From NCBI RefSeq assembly GCF_040958095.1, contig NC_091199.1, positions 31,654,008 through 31,718,007 of the forward strand: 64,000 bases of DNA. Reading direction: 5' to 3'. This document shows positions 48,085 to 59,312 of the stretch, in pieces. The notes under the pieces are model-generated. The model had not been told where the DNA came from. It ran no database searches and saw only the letters and a list, made by a program, of their open reading frames with translations. This DNA comes from Procambarus clarkii. Taxonomy: Eukaryota; Arthropoda; Malacostraca; Decapoda; Cambaridae. A program made the translations under genes and the position numbers. The stretch's first letter is position 1; each line of letters begins with the position of its first letter.

Positions 48085-50406
48085 TGTTGTTTCTGTTGCT
48101 GGTGTGTCTGTTGTTACTGTACTTGGTGCTGATGTTGTTACTGTTGTTGGTGCTGTTGTTGTTTCTGTGTTGACTGTAATGCTAGTAGTGCTACTGTTTG
48201 TACTGCTGACTGTGAGGTTTGCAGTGCTACTGCTCATGTTGCCGACTGTGATGTTTGTAGTGCTACTGCTTATGCTGCTGACTATGATGCTTGAAGTGCT
48301 GCTGCTTGTGCTGGTGACTCTGGTGCTTGTAGTGCTGCTGCTTATGCTGCTGACTGTGGTGCTTATACTGCTACTGATTGTGCTGCTGACTATGATGCTT
48401 GAAGTGCTGCGGCTTGTGCTGCTGACTGTGGTGCTTGTAGTGCTGCTGCTTGTGCTGCTGACTGTGGTGCTTGTAGAGCTACTGCTTAAGTTGCTGACTT
48501 TGATGCTTATAGTGCTGCTGCTTATGCTGTTGACTGTGATGTTTTTAGTGCTACTGCTTATGCTGCTGACTGTGTGGCTTGTAGTGCTGCTGCTTCTGCT
48601 GGTGACTCTGGTGCTTGTAGTGCTGCTGCTTGTTCTGCTGACTGTGGTGCTTGTAGTGCTCCTGCTTGTGCTGCTGACTGTGGTGCGTATAGTGCTGCTG
48701 CTTGTGCTGCTGACTGTGGTGCTTGGAGTGCTTCTGCTTGTGCTGCTGACTGTCGTCCTTGTAGTGCTGCTGCTTGTGCTGCTGACTGTGTTGCTTGTAG
48801 TGCAGCTGCTTGTGCTACTGACTGTGGTGCTTGTAGTGCTACTGCTTGCGTTTCTGACTGTGATGCTTGAAGTGCAGCTGTTTGTGCTGCAGAGTGTGAT
48901 GCTTGTAGTGCAGCTGCTTATGCTGCTGACTTTGGAGATTGTATTACTGCTGCTTGTGCTGCTGACTGTAGTGCTTGTAGTGCTGCTGCTTGTGCTATTG
49001 ACTGTGCGGCTTGAAAAGCTACTGCTTGTGCTGCTGACTTTGATGCTTGTAGTGCTGCTGCTTGTAGTGCTGCTGTTTGTGCTGCTGACTGTGATGCTTG
49101 TAGTGTAGCTGCTTGTGCTGCTGACTATGGTACTTGCAGAGCTACTGCTTGTGATGCTTGTAGTCCAGCTGCTTCTGCCGTTGATTGTAGTTACTGGTGA
49201 TGCTGTTGTTATTGTTGCTGCTGATGTTTCTGTTGTGGCTGTTCTTACAGTTGCTGCTGTTGTTACTATTGCTGGTGCTTCTGTTGTTACTATTGATGCT
49301 GATTTAGCTGCTGGTACTGTTTGTGCTGCTGACTGTCGTGCTAGTTGCAGAGCTACTGCTTGTGCTGCTGACTGTGCTGTTTGAAGAGCTACTTCTTGTG
49401 CTGCTTACTTTTGGGCTTGTAGTGATACTGCTTGAGCTGCTGACTTTGGTGCTTGAAATGCTGCTGACTTTGGTGCTTGAAATGCTGCTGACTGTGATGC
49501 TTGTAATGCTGCTGATCGTGCCCTTCCTGACTTTGTTGCTTGTAAAGCTACTACTTGTGCTGCAGACTATGGTCTTGTAGTGTTGCTGATGTTGTTATTT
49601 TTGCTGCTGTTGTTACTGTTGATGCTGTTGTTACTATTGCTGCTGTTGTTACTGGTCCAGCTGTTGTTACTGTTGCTGCTGTTGTTATTGCTGCTGGCGT
49701 TGATACTGTTGCCGGTGTTTTACTGTTACTGCTGTTGCTACTGTTGCTGCTGTTGTTACTGTTACTGGTGCTGCTGTTGTTACTGTTGCTGGTGCTGCTG
49801 CTGTTAATTCTGCTGCTGTTTTTTGTTACTGCTGTTGTTACTGGTGCTGTTGATGTTACTTTATCTGCTTTTGTTACTGGGTGCTGTTGTTATTACGGTT
49901 GCTGCTGTTAATACTGTTGCGGCTGTTGTTACTGTTGTTGATGCTGGTGTTGTTACTAACGCAGTTTTGCTGCTGTTACTGATGTTGATGTTGTTGTTGC
50001 TCCTGTTTTTACTGTTGTTGGTGCTGCTGTTACTGTTGCTTGTGCTGCTTTTGTTACTGTTGCTGGTGCTGCTGTTTTTACTGCTCTTGCTGCTGTTACT
50101 GTTGCTTGTGGTGCTTTTGTTATTGTTGCTGGTGCTGCAGATGTTTCATTTGCTGGTGTTGCTGTTGTTGCTGGTGCTGCTATTGTTACTGATGCTGCTG
50201 TTGTTAGTGTTGCTGCTATTGTTACTGTGGCTGATGTTGTTACTGTTGCTGCTGTTGTTACTGTAGCTGCTGTTGTTACTGTTGCTGGTGCTGCTCTTGT
50301 TACTGTTGCTGGTGTTGTTACTGTTACTGGTGCTACTGTTTAAACTGTAGCTGGTGTTGCTCTTGTTAATGTTGCTGGTGTTGCTCTTGTTAATGTTGCT
50401 GGTGCT
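48085..50406 (+). repeat. 2.45-kb internal duplication of R, copy 1
   Basis: It contains a C-type block (about 48,170-49,195), short V, a C header (about 49,310-49,570) and V-type sequence with GTTTAAAC near 50,338. It recurs at 50,538-52,860 with offset 2,453, becoming 2,454 after a one-base T-run difference near 52,270. Inside it, at about 48,500-48,515, sequence like L 24,46x passes straight into sequence like L 30,42x. Confidence 0.9.
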
Positions 50407-50537
50407 ACTATTGTTACTGTTGCTGGTGTTGCTGGTGTTGTTTTTGTTACTGTTGTTGGTGCTACTGTTGTTACTGTTAATGGTGCTACTGTTGTTACTG
50501 CTGATGGTGCTACTGTTATTACTGTTACTTATTTTGC
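50407..50537 (+). repeat. Linker resembling L 30,113-30,250
   Basis: These 131 bp between the two 2.45-kb copies do not match the sequence upstream of copy 1. They match copy L around 30.1-30.25 kb (for example GTTACTGTTAATGGTGCTAC). They show the duplication joined different points of the array by unequal exchange. Confidence 0.75.
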
Positions 50538-52860
50538 TGTTGTTTCTGTTGCTGGTGTGTCTGTTGTTACTGTACTTGGTGCTGCTGTTGTTACTGTTGT
50601 TGGTGCTGTTGTTGTTTCTGTGTTGACTGTAATGCTAGTTTTGCTACTGTTTGTACTGCTGACTGTGAGGTTTGCAGTGCTACTGCTCATGTTGCCGACT
50701 GTGATGTTTGTAGTGCTACTGCTTATGCTGCTGACTATGATGCTTGAAGTGCTGCTGCTTGTGCTGGTGACTCTGGTGCTTGTAGTGCTGCTGCTTATGC
50801 TGCTGACTGTGGTGCTTATACTGCTACTGATTGTGCTGCTGACTATGATGCTTGAAGTGCTGCGGCTTGTGCTGCTGACTGTGGTGCTTGTAGTGCTGCT
50901 GCTTGTGCTGCTGACTGTGGTGCTTGTAGAGCTACTGCTTAAGTTGCTGACTTTGATGCTTATAGTGCTGCTGCTTATGCTGTTGACTGTGATGTTTTTA
51001 GTGCTACTGCTTATGCTGCTGACTGTGTGGCTTGTAGTGCTGCTGCTTCTGCTGGTGACTCTGGTGCTTGTAGTGCTGCTGCTTGTTCTGCTGACTGTGG
51101 TGCTTGTAGTGCTCCTGCTTGTGCTGCTGACTGTGGTGCGTATAGTGCTGCTGCTTGTGCTGCTGACTGTGGTGCTTGGAGTGCTTCTGCTTGTGCTGCT
51201 GACTGTCGTCCTTGTAGTGCTGCTGCTTGTGCTGCTGACTGTGTTGCTTGTAGTGCAGCTGCTTGTGCTACTGACTGTGGTGCTTGTAGTGCTACTGCTT
51301 GCGTTTCTGACTGTGATGCTTGAAGTGCAGCTGTTTGTGCTGCAGAGTGTGATGCTTGTAGTGCAGCTGCTTATGCTGCTGACTTTGGAGATTGTATTAC
51401 TGCTGCTTGTGCTGCTGACTGTAGTGCTTGTAGTGCTGCTGCTTGTGCTATTGACTGTGCGGCTTGAAAAGCTACTGCTTGTGCTGCTGACTTTGATGCT
51501 TGTAGTGCTGCTGCTTGTAGTGCTGCTGTTTGTGCTGCTGACTGTGATGCTTGTAGTGTAGCTGCTTGTGCTGCTGACTATGGTACTTGCAGAGCTACTG
51601 CTTGTGATGCTTGTAGTCCAGCTGCTTCTGCCGTTGATTGTAGTTACTGGTGATGCTGTTGTTATTGTTGCTGCTGATGTTTCTGTTGTGGCTGTTCTTA
51701 CAGTTGCTGCTGTTGTTACTATTGCTGGTGCTTCTGTTGTTACTATTGATGCTGATTTAGCTGCTGGTACTGTTTGTGCTGCTGACTGTCGTGCTAGTTG
51801 CAGAGCTACTGCTTGTGCTGCTGACTGTGCTGTTTGAAGAGCTACTTCTTGTGCTGCTTACTTTTGGGCTTGTAGTGATACTGCTTGAGCTGCTGACTTT
51901 GGTGCTTGAAATGCTGCTGACTTTGGTGCTTGAAATGCTGTTGACTGTGATGCTTGTAATGCTGCTGATCGTGCCCTTCCTGACTTTGTTGCTTGTAAAG
52001 CTACTACTTGTGCTGCAGACTATGGTCTTGTAGTGTTGCTGATGTTGTTATTTTTGCTGCTGTTGTTACTGTTGATGCTGTTGTTACTATTGCTGCTGTT
52101 GTTACTGGTCCTGCTGTTGTTACTGTTGCTGCTGTTGTTATTGCTGCTGGCGTTGATACTGTTGCCGGTGTTTTACTGTTACTGCTGTTGCTACTGTTGC
52201 TGCTGTTGTTACTGTTACTGGTGCTGCTGTTGTTACTGTTGCTGGTGCTGCTGCTGTTAATTCTGCTGCTGTTTTTTTGTTACTGCTGTTGTTACTGGTG
52301 CTGTTGATGTTACTTTATCTGCTTTTGTTACTGGGTGCTGTTGTTATTACGGTTGCTGCTGTTAATACTGTTGCGGCTGTTGTTACTGTTGTTGATGCTG
52401 GTGTTGTTACTAACGCAGTTTTGCTGCTGTTACTGATGTTGATGTTGTTGTTGCTCCTGTTTTTACTGTTGTTGGTGCTGCTGTTACTGTTGCTTGTGCT
52501 GCTTTTGTTACTGTTGCTGGTGCTGCTGTTTTTACTGCTCTTGCTGCTGTTACTGTTGCTTGTGGTGCTTTTGTTATTGTTGCTGGTGCTGCAGATGTTA
52601 CATTTGCTGGTGTTGCTGTTGTTGCTGGTGCTGCTATTGTTACTGATGCTGCTGTTGTTAGTGTTGCTGCTATTGTTACTGTGGCTGATGTTGTTACTGT
52701 TGCTGCTGTTGTTACTGTAGCTGCTGTTGTTACTGTTGCTGGTGCTGCTCTTGTTACTGTTGCTGGTGTTGTTACTGTTACTGGTGCTACTGTTTAAACT
52801 GTAGCTGGTGTTGCTCTTGTTAATGTTGCTGGTGTTGCTCTTGTTAATGTTGCTGGTGCT
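50538..52860 (+). repeat. 2.45-kb internal duplication of R, copy 2
   Basis: This is the direct partner of 48,085-50,406. Few differences were noticed (for example GCTAGTTTTGC against GCTAGTAGTGC near the left edge, and GTTGACTG for GCTGACTG near 51,940). No equivalent second copy exists in L. Confidence 0.9.
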
Positions 52861-54333
52861 GCTCTTGTTAATGTTGCTGGTGCTGCTCTTGTTCCTGGTA
52901 ATGCTGTTGTTACTGTTTCTGCTTATATTTATGTTGTTGTTGTTGTTACAGTTGCTGAAGTTGTTAGTATTGCTGGTGCTGCTGTTGTTACTATTGCTGC
53001 TGATTTAACTGCTGCTACTGCATGTGCTGGTGACTCTCGTGCTAGTGTAGCTACTGCTTGTGCTGCGAACTGTGCTGTTTGCAGAGCTACTGCTTGTGCT
53101 GCGAACTGTGCTGTTTGCAGAGCTACTGCATGTGCTGCTGACTGCTGTTTGAAGACCTACTTCTTGTGCTGCTTACTGTTGGGCTTGTAGTGATACTGCT
53201 TGTACTGCTTTCTGTGGTGCTTGTAGTGATACTGCTTGTACTGCTTACTGTGGTGCTTGTAGTGATACTGCTTGTACTGCTTACTGTGGTGCTTGTAGTG
53301 ATAAAGCTTGAGCTGCTGACTTTGGTGTTTGAAACGCTGCTGACTGAGATGCTTCTAATGCTGCTGCTTGTGCCCATGCTGATGATTGTGTTGCTTGTAG
53401 AGCTACTGCTTGTGCTGCAGACTATGGTGCTTGTAGTGTTGCTGATGTTGTTACTTTTGCTGCTGTTGTTACTGTTGATGATCCTGTTACTATTGCTGCT
53501 GTTGTTACTGGTCCTGCAGTTGTTACTGTTGCTGCTGTTGTTACTCCTGCTTGTGTTGATACTGTTGACGGTGTTTTACTGTTGTTCCTGTCGTTACTGT
53601 TGCTGATGTAGTTACTGTTGCAGCTATTGTTTCTGTTGCTGCTGATGTTACTGTTGCTGCAGTTGCTAATGTTCCTGTTATTGTTACTGTTGATTGTGCT
53701 GCTATTGTTTCTTTTCCTGGTGCTGCTGTTATTACTGTTGCTGCTGTTGTTGCTGTTACTGGGGCTGCTGTTGTTACTGTTGCTGCTGTTGTTACTGTGG
53801 CTGCTGTTGTTACTGTTGTTATAATTGTTTCTGATGCTGGTATTGCTGTTGTTACTGTTGCTGGTGCGGCAGTTGTTATTGCTGCTGGTGTTGTTACTGT
53901 TACTGGTACTGCTGTTGTTACTGTTGTTTGTGTTGCTGTTGTTACTGTTATTGTTGCTGCTGTTGTTACTGGTGTTGCGGTTGTTACTGCTGTTGTTACT
54001 GTGTCTGATGTTGTTAATGTTGCTGCTGTTGATACTGTTGCTGGTGCTGCTGTTGTTTCTGTTGTTACTTGTGCTAGTGCTTCTGTTGTTAATGTTTCTG
54101 GTGCTGTTTTAACTGGTGCTGCTTTTGTTACGGCTACTGGTGCTGTTGTTGTTCCTGGTGTTGCTCATTTAAATGTATCTGGTGCTGATTTTGTTACTGG
54201 TGTTACTGTTGTTATTGTTGCCACTGATGTTACAGTTGCTGCTGTTGTTACTATTGCTGCTGATTTTACTGCTGCTACTGCTTGTGATGCTGACTGTCGT
54301 GCTTGTATAGCTGCTGTTTGTGCTGTTGACTAT
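52861..54333 (+). repeat. Composite C/V satellite, left of second LTR element
   Basis: The order is V to about 53,010, C header 53,010-53,430, V 53,431-54,280, and the start of a C header to 54,333. It corresponds to L 32,22x-33,712. Its header at about 53,050-53,110 has two copies of the GCGAACTGTGCTGTTTGCAG unit where L (32,415-32,510) has three. Confidence 0.85.
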
Positions 54334-56508
54334 TGTTGGGGGTTTCACCTCTCTATTATTCTCTACCCTTACTCTGGGGTGAGCAATAGTTATGCTCAAG
54401 GTAACTCACCGTAGCCCTGCGGGTCTTCCCTCGATCCTCACGGCGCCACTGCACGCCAGGAGAGTCTCCCAGTCAATCTTAACGGCCTCTTATTAAGAGT
54501 GAGAACACGACTCGTTCACATCGACTGTCGTGTGCCCTCCCCAACAATAGGGCTCTACGGTTAAACACAAGGTCGCCAACTGGTGTTTAAGGTGGCCAGT
54601 AACACCATCAGTGGACTGGTGTATTCAGTGGTAGCCTTGGCAAGGTCACACTCAAAGATCAGGAATCAGGCAGGTACTTATTGTTATCACTCTATATTTA
54701 CCAGTATAATATAGCTACAAGATCAATGGAGGGGATGATAAAAACACAAAGAGCGTTTTGTATTTTACTTAAAATGTATGAAAGATGTCACAAGGCCACA
54801 CAATAATCGATAAATCAACTGATCCTGACTCGGCCGGTAATTCCCACGGATATTATGCGACCGCTAGAGGGCAACACTCTCCCCTCCTCATCAAGTGTCA
54901 AGAACAGCTGATCGCAATGGCCTCTCCGCGCGAACTTTGCTTGTTTTCTAGATTCACGCGCGCTGTTTCTTTAAACTTTCCAATAAACTAGAAACTTGCA
55001 CACTCGATATTGGCACAAATAAACCGTATTACTCAATTACACTGTACTCAGGCTCAAACAGTCTTTTCTACAATCAATGCTATAATGATTCACTGTAATG
55101 GTTTTACCTTGTTCTTCACTCAACCATATATTATGAAATATTAACACTGGAGTTTTCAATACTTTCTCTCGTGGGCGATAACGCAATGATTCACTATACT
55201 CACAAATGATTATTCACTGAATGAACATAGACATATATATGGTATATAAATCAATCATCAATACATGGAAAATAAATAGTTTCTGGGCACATAGCCTAAT
55301 CTCCAAATACTGGCATAATATTATATATAATTTACCACTATATGTTCATATCAAAATCTATAGAAAGATATACACAACACAGTAAATTTATCACTGGTTC
55401 CTGGTGCCTGTACACACTAATAATCAACATGAATATTACAAGTACTCTTGATAGTACTGTCTAGCACACTGGTGCTTTACCATGACATGGGTTAGACTTG
55501 CTCACGACATATAAAATCCTCAGGCTAGATAATATAGCCGAATAATATAGCTAACTAAAGGGGAATGGGGAGGGAACTAGAAACACCTACTTCACCCTAT
55601 CCTCCGATGAGAGTCGAGATGTAGCTCCTGGTCCTCGTGTCGGGAACGCCCCCACACTACACGTCGTCGTGTCCTACCAGAGCCTCTCGTCGTCCCATCG
55701 TTTAGCGCGTCGTCTCCGTGCCTCCTCACTGCAGGTCCGTCCTCCTTCTTGACCTCTTGAAGGTTGGAGTCGGTCTCCTGGCCGTCGTCTTCTCCCAGCA
55801 ACGGCTGTCACCTACGTCTCAGCTACAGTCGTCCAGTTTCCCCAAATAGTCCTCTCTTCCTCAGCTACCCAGTGGCTCTGTCTGCCACTACGCTGTCACG
55901 AACTGGTGAATTGCCACAGACGCCACATACGTCACTGCACGGCTTCACTGCTACTGGCACAGTACCTGACTGGAGCACTTGTTGCTCAAATAACCGTCAA
56001 TTCCCTCTTCTGGTTCAACACATAAACTAGGAAAGACTTCTCAGAGTACTGGCGGACTTCAGGTGACGCGTAAATCCACGGGAGCTGGAATAACTGTCCG
56101 ACTGACAGGACCACTCGTCGCACGTCCGACCTCTATGACGTGTCGTGTCTGACTGCTGGCGCCAGCCCGGCTCGCGGGCCGGACCCCCGTCCTTCGTGAC
56201 GTCACTTTTGCCACGGGAAGTTTTCATTGGCTCCCGGTGCCACATTGCTGTCGGTGACCAATCCGGTGCCACTGACGTCACACAGTTTTGGCGGGAGATC
56301 AGGGAGGTAAGCGCCATCTTGGCTCCCTAAAGGGCCTAAACCACAGGCCAAAATATTACTATTTCACTAATTTCTCGGCTCTCCGAGAACACTTCACTCT
56401 CTCCCATATATCAAATTGTAGCCTGCAACGTAGAGAACGCTTGGGAAAAGTAGACATGACTCTTACTGCAGGCGTGGGAGAATTATAATGGGGGGGAACT
56501 CCGTCACA
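54334..56508 (-). mobile_element. LTR-type element, probably a long solo LTR (2,175 bp)
   Basis: Non-satellite sequence bounded by TGTTGGGGG and CCGTCACA (TG...CA, 3-bp inverted ends) is flanked by a 4-bp direct repeat CTAT (54,330-54,333 and 56,509-56,512; a 5-bp ACTAT reading is also possible). The undisturbed site is at 33,709-33,712 in copy L. No retroviral-type coding region was recognised; only short open frames are present. A promoter-like motif cluster near the right end suggests the 5' side (U3) is at the right, hence minus orientation. Family is uncertain; 4-bp target duplications occur among gypsy-like elements. Confidence 0.82.
56190..56325 (-). promoter_or_regulatory. Promoter-like motif cluster in the LTR element
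   Basis: Two perfect TGACGTCA (CRE-type) palindromes lie at 56,197-56,204 and 56,273-56,280. CCAAT-type boxes lie at 56,226-56,230 (ATTGG) and 56,258-56,262 (CCAAT). An E2F-like TTTTGGCGGGA is at 56,286-56,296 and a YY1-like AAGATGGCG (minus strand) at 56,312-56,320. The surrounding DNA is G+C-rich, unlike the rest of the element. Activity is inferred from motifs only. Confidence 0.4.
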
Positions 56509-59312
56509 CTATGCTGTTTGCATAGCTACTTCTTGTGCTGCTGACTGTGGTGCTTGTAATTATACGGCTTGTACTGCTTACTGTGGTGTTTGTAGTGATA
56601 ATGCTTGTGCTTTTGACTGTGGTGCTTGAAATGCTACTGACTGTGATGCTTGTAACGCTGCTTCTTGTGCCCATGCTGATGACTGTGTTGCTTGTAGAGC
56701 TACTGCTTGTGCTGCAGACTGTGATGCTTGAAGTATTGCTGATGTTGTTACAGTTGCTGCTGTTGTTACTGTTGCTGGTGCTGCTGTAGTTACTGATGCT
56801 GGTGCTGCTGTTGTTACTGTTGCTGGTCCTGCTGTTGTAACTGTTGCTGGTGCTGCTGTTGTTACTGGTGCTGGAGCTGCTGTTGTTACTGTTCCTGGTG
56901 CTGCTGTTTTTATTAGTGCTGGTGCTGCTGTTGTTACAGTTGCTGGTCCTGCTGTTGTTACTGTTGTTGTTAATAGTGCTGCTGTTTTTACTGTTACTGC
57001 TGTTGTTACTGGTGCAGTTGTTGTTACTTTATCTGCTTTTGTTACTGGTGCTGTTGTGGCTACTGTTGCTGCTGTTGTTACTGTTGCTGCTGTGTTTACT
57101 GATGCTGCTGTGTTACTATTCCAGCTGTTGTTATTGTTGTTGTTGTTGTTGTTACTGTTGCTGGTGCTGCTATTGTTACTGTTGCTGGTACTACTGTTGT
57201 TACTGTTGCTGCTGTTGTTGGTAACGCTAGTGTTATTGATGTTACTGTTGTTACTGTTGTTGGTGCTGCTGTTATTGTTGCTTATGCTGCTGTTCTTACT
57301 GTTGTTGGTGTTGCTGTTTTACTGCTCCTGCTGCTCTTACTGTTGCTTGAGCGGTTTTGGTTACTGTTGCTGGTGCTGCTCTGGTTAATTTTTTTGTGCT
57401 GCTGTTGTTACCATTGCTGGTGCTGCAGTTGTTACCATTGCTGGTGCTGCAGTTGTTACCATTGCTGGTGCTGCAGTTGCTACTGTTGCTGTTGATGCTC
57501 TTGTTACTGTTGCCCATGCTTCTGTTGTTACTGTTACTGGTGCTGCTGTTGTTACTGTTGCTGTTGTTCCTACTGTTGCTGGTGCTACTTTTGTTACTGC
57601 TGCTATTGTTGTTACTGTTGCTGCTACTGCTGTTGTTATTACTGTTGATGCTGTTGTTACTTTTGCTGCTGTTATTACTGTTGATTGTGCTGCTGTTGTT
57701 ACAGGTGTTGCTGGTGTGACTGTTGCTTGTGCTCCTAGAGTTGCTGTTGCTGGTGTTGCTCCTGTTACTGTTGCTTGTGCTACTGTTGTTACTGTTGCTT
57801 TTGCTGCTATTGGTACTGTTGATGCTGTTGTTACTGTTCCTGGTGCTGCTGTTGTTATTATTGATGCTGTTCTTACTGTTGCTGGTGTTACTGTTGCTTT
57901 TGTTCCTGGTGTTGCTGTTGTTACTGCATTGCAGGTGTTATAGTTGCTGCTGTTGTTACTGGTGCTGCTGTTGTTTCTGTTGATGTTGTTACTGTGGCCA
58001 CTGATGTTACTGTTGGAGCTGTTCTTACTGTGGCTGCTGTTGTTACTGTTGCTATTGTTGATTCTGTTGCTTGTGCTGCTGTTGTTACTATTTCTGGTGC
58101 TGCTGTTGTTACTGTTGCTGGTGTCGTTAATGTTACTGGTGCTGCTTTTGTTTCTGTTGCCGGTTTCTTTACTGTTACTGGTGCTGCTGTTGTTACTGTT
58201 ACTGGTGATGCTGTTGTGAATGCTGCTGCCGCTGCTGTTGTTACTGTTGCTGCTTTTGTTACTGCTACTGTTAGTACTGGTGTTGTTGTTGTTACTGTTA
58301 CTGCTGTTGATACTGTGTCTGATGTTGTTACTGTGCTGCTGTTGTTACTGTTGCTAATGCTGCTGTTATTACTGTTGCAAATGCTGCTGTTGTTACTGTT
58401 GCTGGTGCTCCTCTTGTTACTGTTGCTGGTGTTGTTACTGTTACTGGTGATACTTTTTAAACTGTTAATGGTGTTGCTTTTCTTATTGTTGCTGGTGCTG
58501 CTGTTCTTCCTGGTGATGCTGTTGTTACTGTTACTGTTGTTGTTACTGTTGCTTGTGTTGCTGTTGTTACTGTTGTTGCTGTTTTTACTGTTGCTTGTGC
58601 TGCTGTTGTTACCGTTGTTAGTGCTGCTGTGGTTAATGTTGCAAGTGCTACTTTTGTTTCTGTTGATGGTACTGCTGTTGTTACTGTTGCTGATACTGTT
58701 GTTACTTTTGATGGTTCTGCTGATGTTACCCTTTCTGATGTTGGTACTGTTGCTGGTGCTGCTATTGTTACTGTTGCTGCTATTATTAATGTTGCTGCTG
58801 TTGGTACTGGTGCTGGTGCTGCTGATGTTTCTGTTGCTGGTGTTGCTGTTGTTACTATGTCTGCTGTCGTTACTGAGGCTGCTGGTGGTGCTGTTGCTGT
58901 TGTTAATGTTGCTGCTGTTGTAGCTGTTCATGCTTTTTTTACTGTTGTTATTGACGTTATTGTTTCTACTGCTGTTACTGTTGCTGTTGTTGTTACAGTT
59001 CCTGGCGTTGCTGTGTTGCAATTGCTGCTGTTGCTACAGTTGGTGCTGTTATTACTGTTGCTTCAGTTGTTACTTTTGCTATGGTTGCTGCTATTGTTAC
59101 TGTTGCTGGTGCTACTTTTGTTACTGTTGCTGGTGTTGATGGTGTTGTTGTTACTGTTGTTGGTGCTACTGTTGTTACTGTTGATGGTGCTACTGTTGTT
59201 ACTGTTGCTGGTGTTGCTGTTGTTTCTGCTGCTGGTGTGTCTGTTGTTTCCGTTGCTGGTGCTGTTGTTGTTACTGTTGTTAGTGCTTTTGTTGTTTCTG
59301 TGTTGAGTGTAA
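56509..59312 (+). repeat. C header remnant plus V-type block (R)
   Basis: It resumes the satellite after the LTR element: C-type to about 56,735, then V-type, matching L 33,709-36,538. TTTAAAC lies near 58,457. No gene seen. Confidence 0.85.

Noticed and set aside
55592-56317. Minus-strand frames of 69 and 96 residues inside the second LTR element
   Set aside because: They are short, without recognisable domain, and lie in an LTR-type sequence where chance frames are expected.
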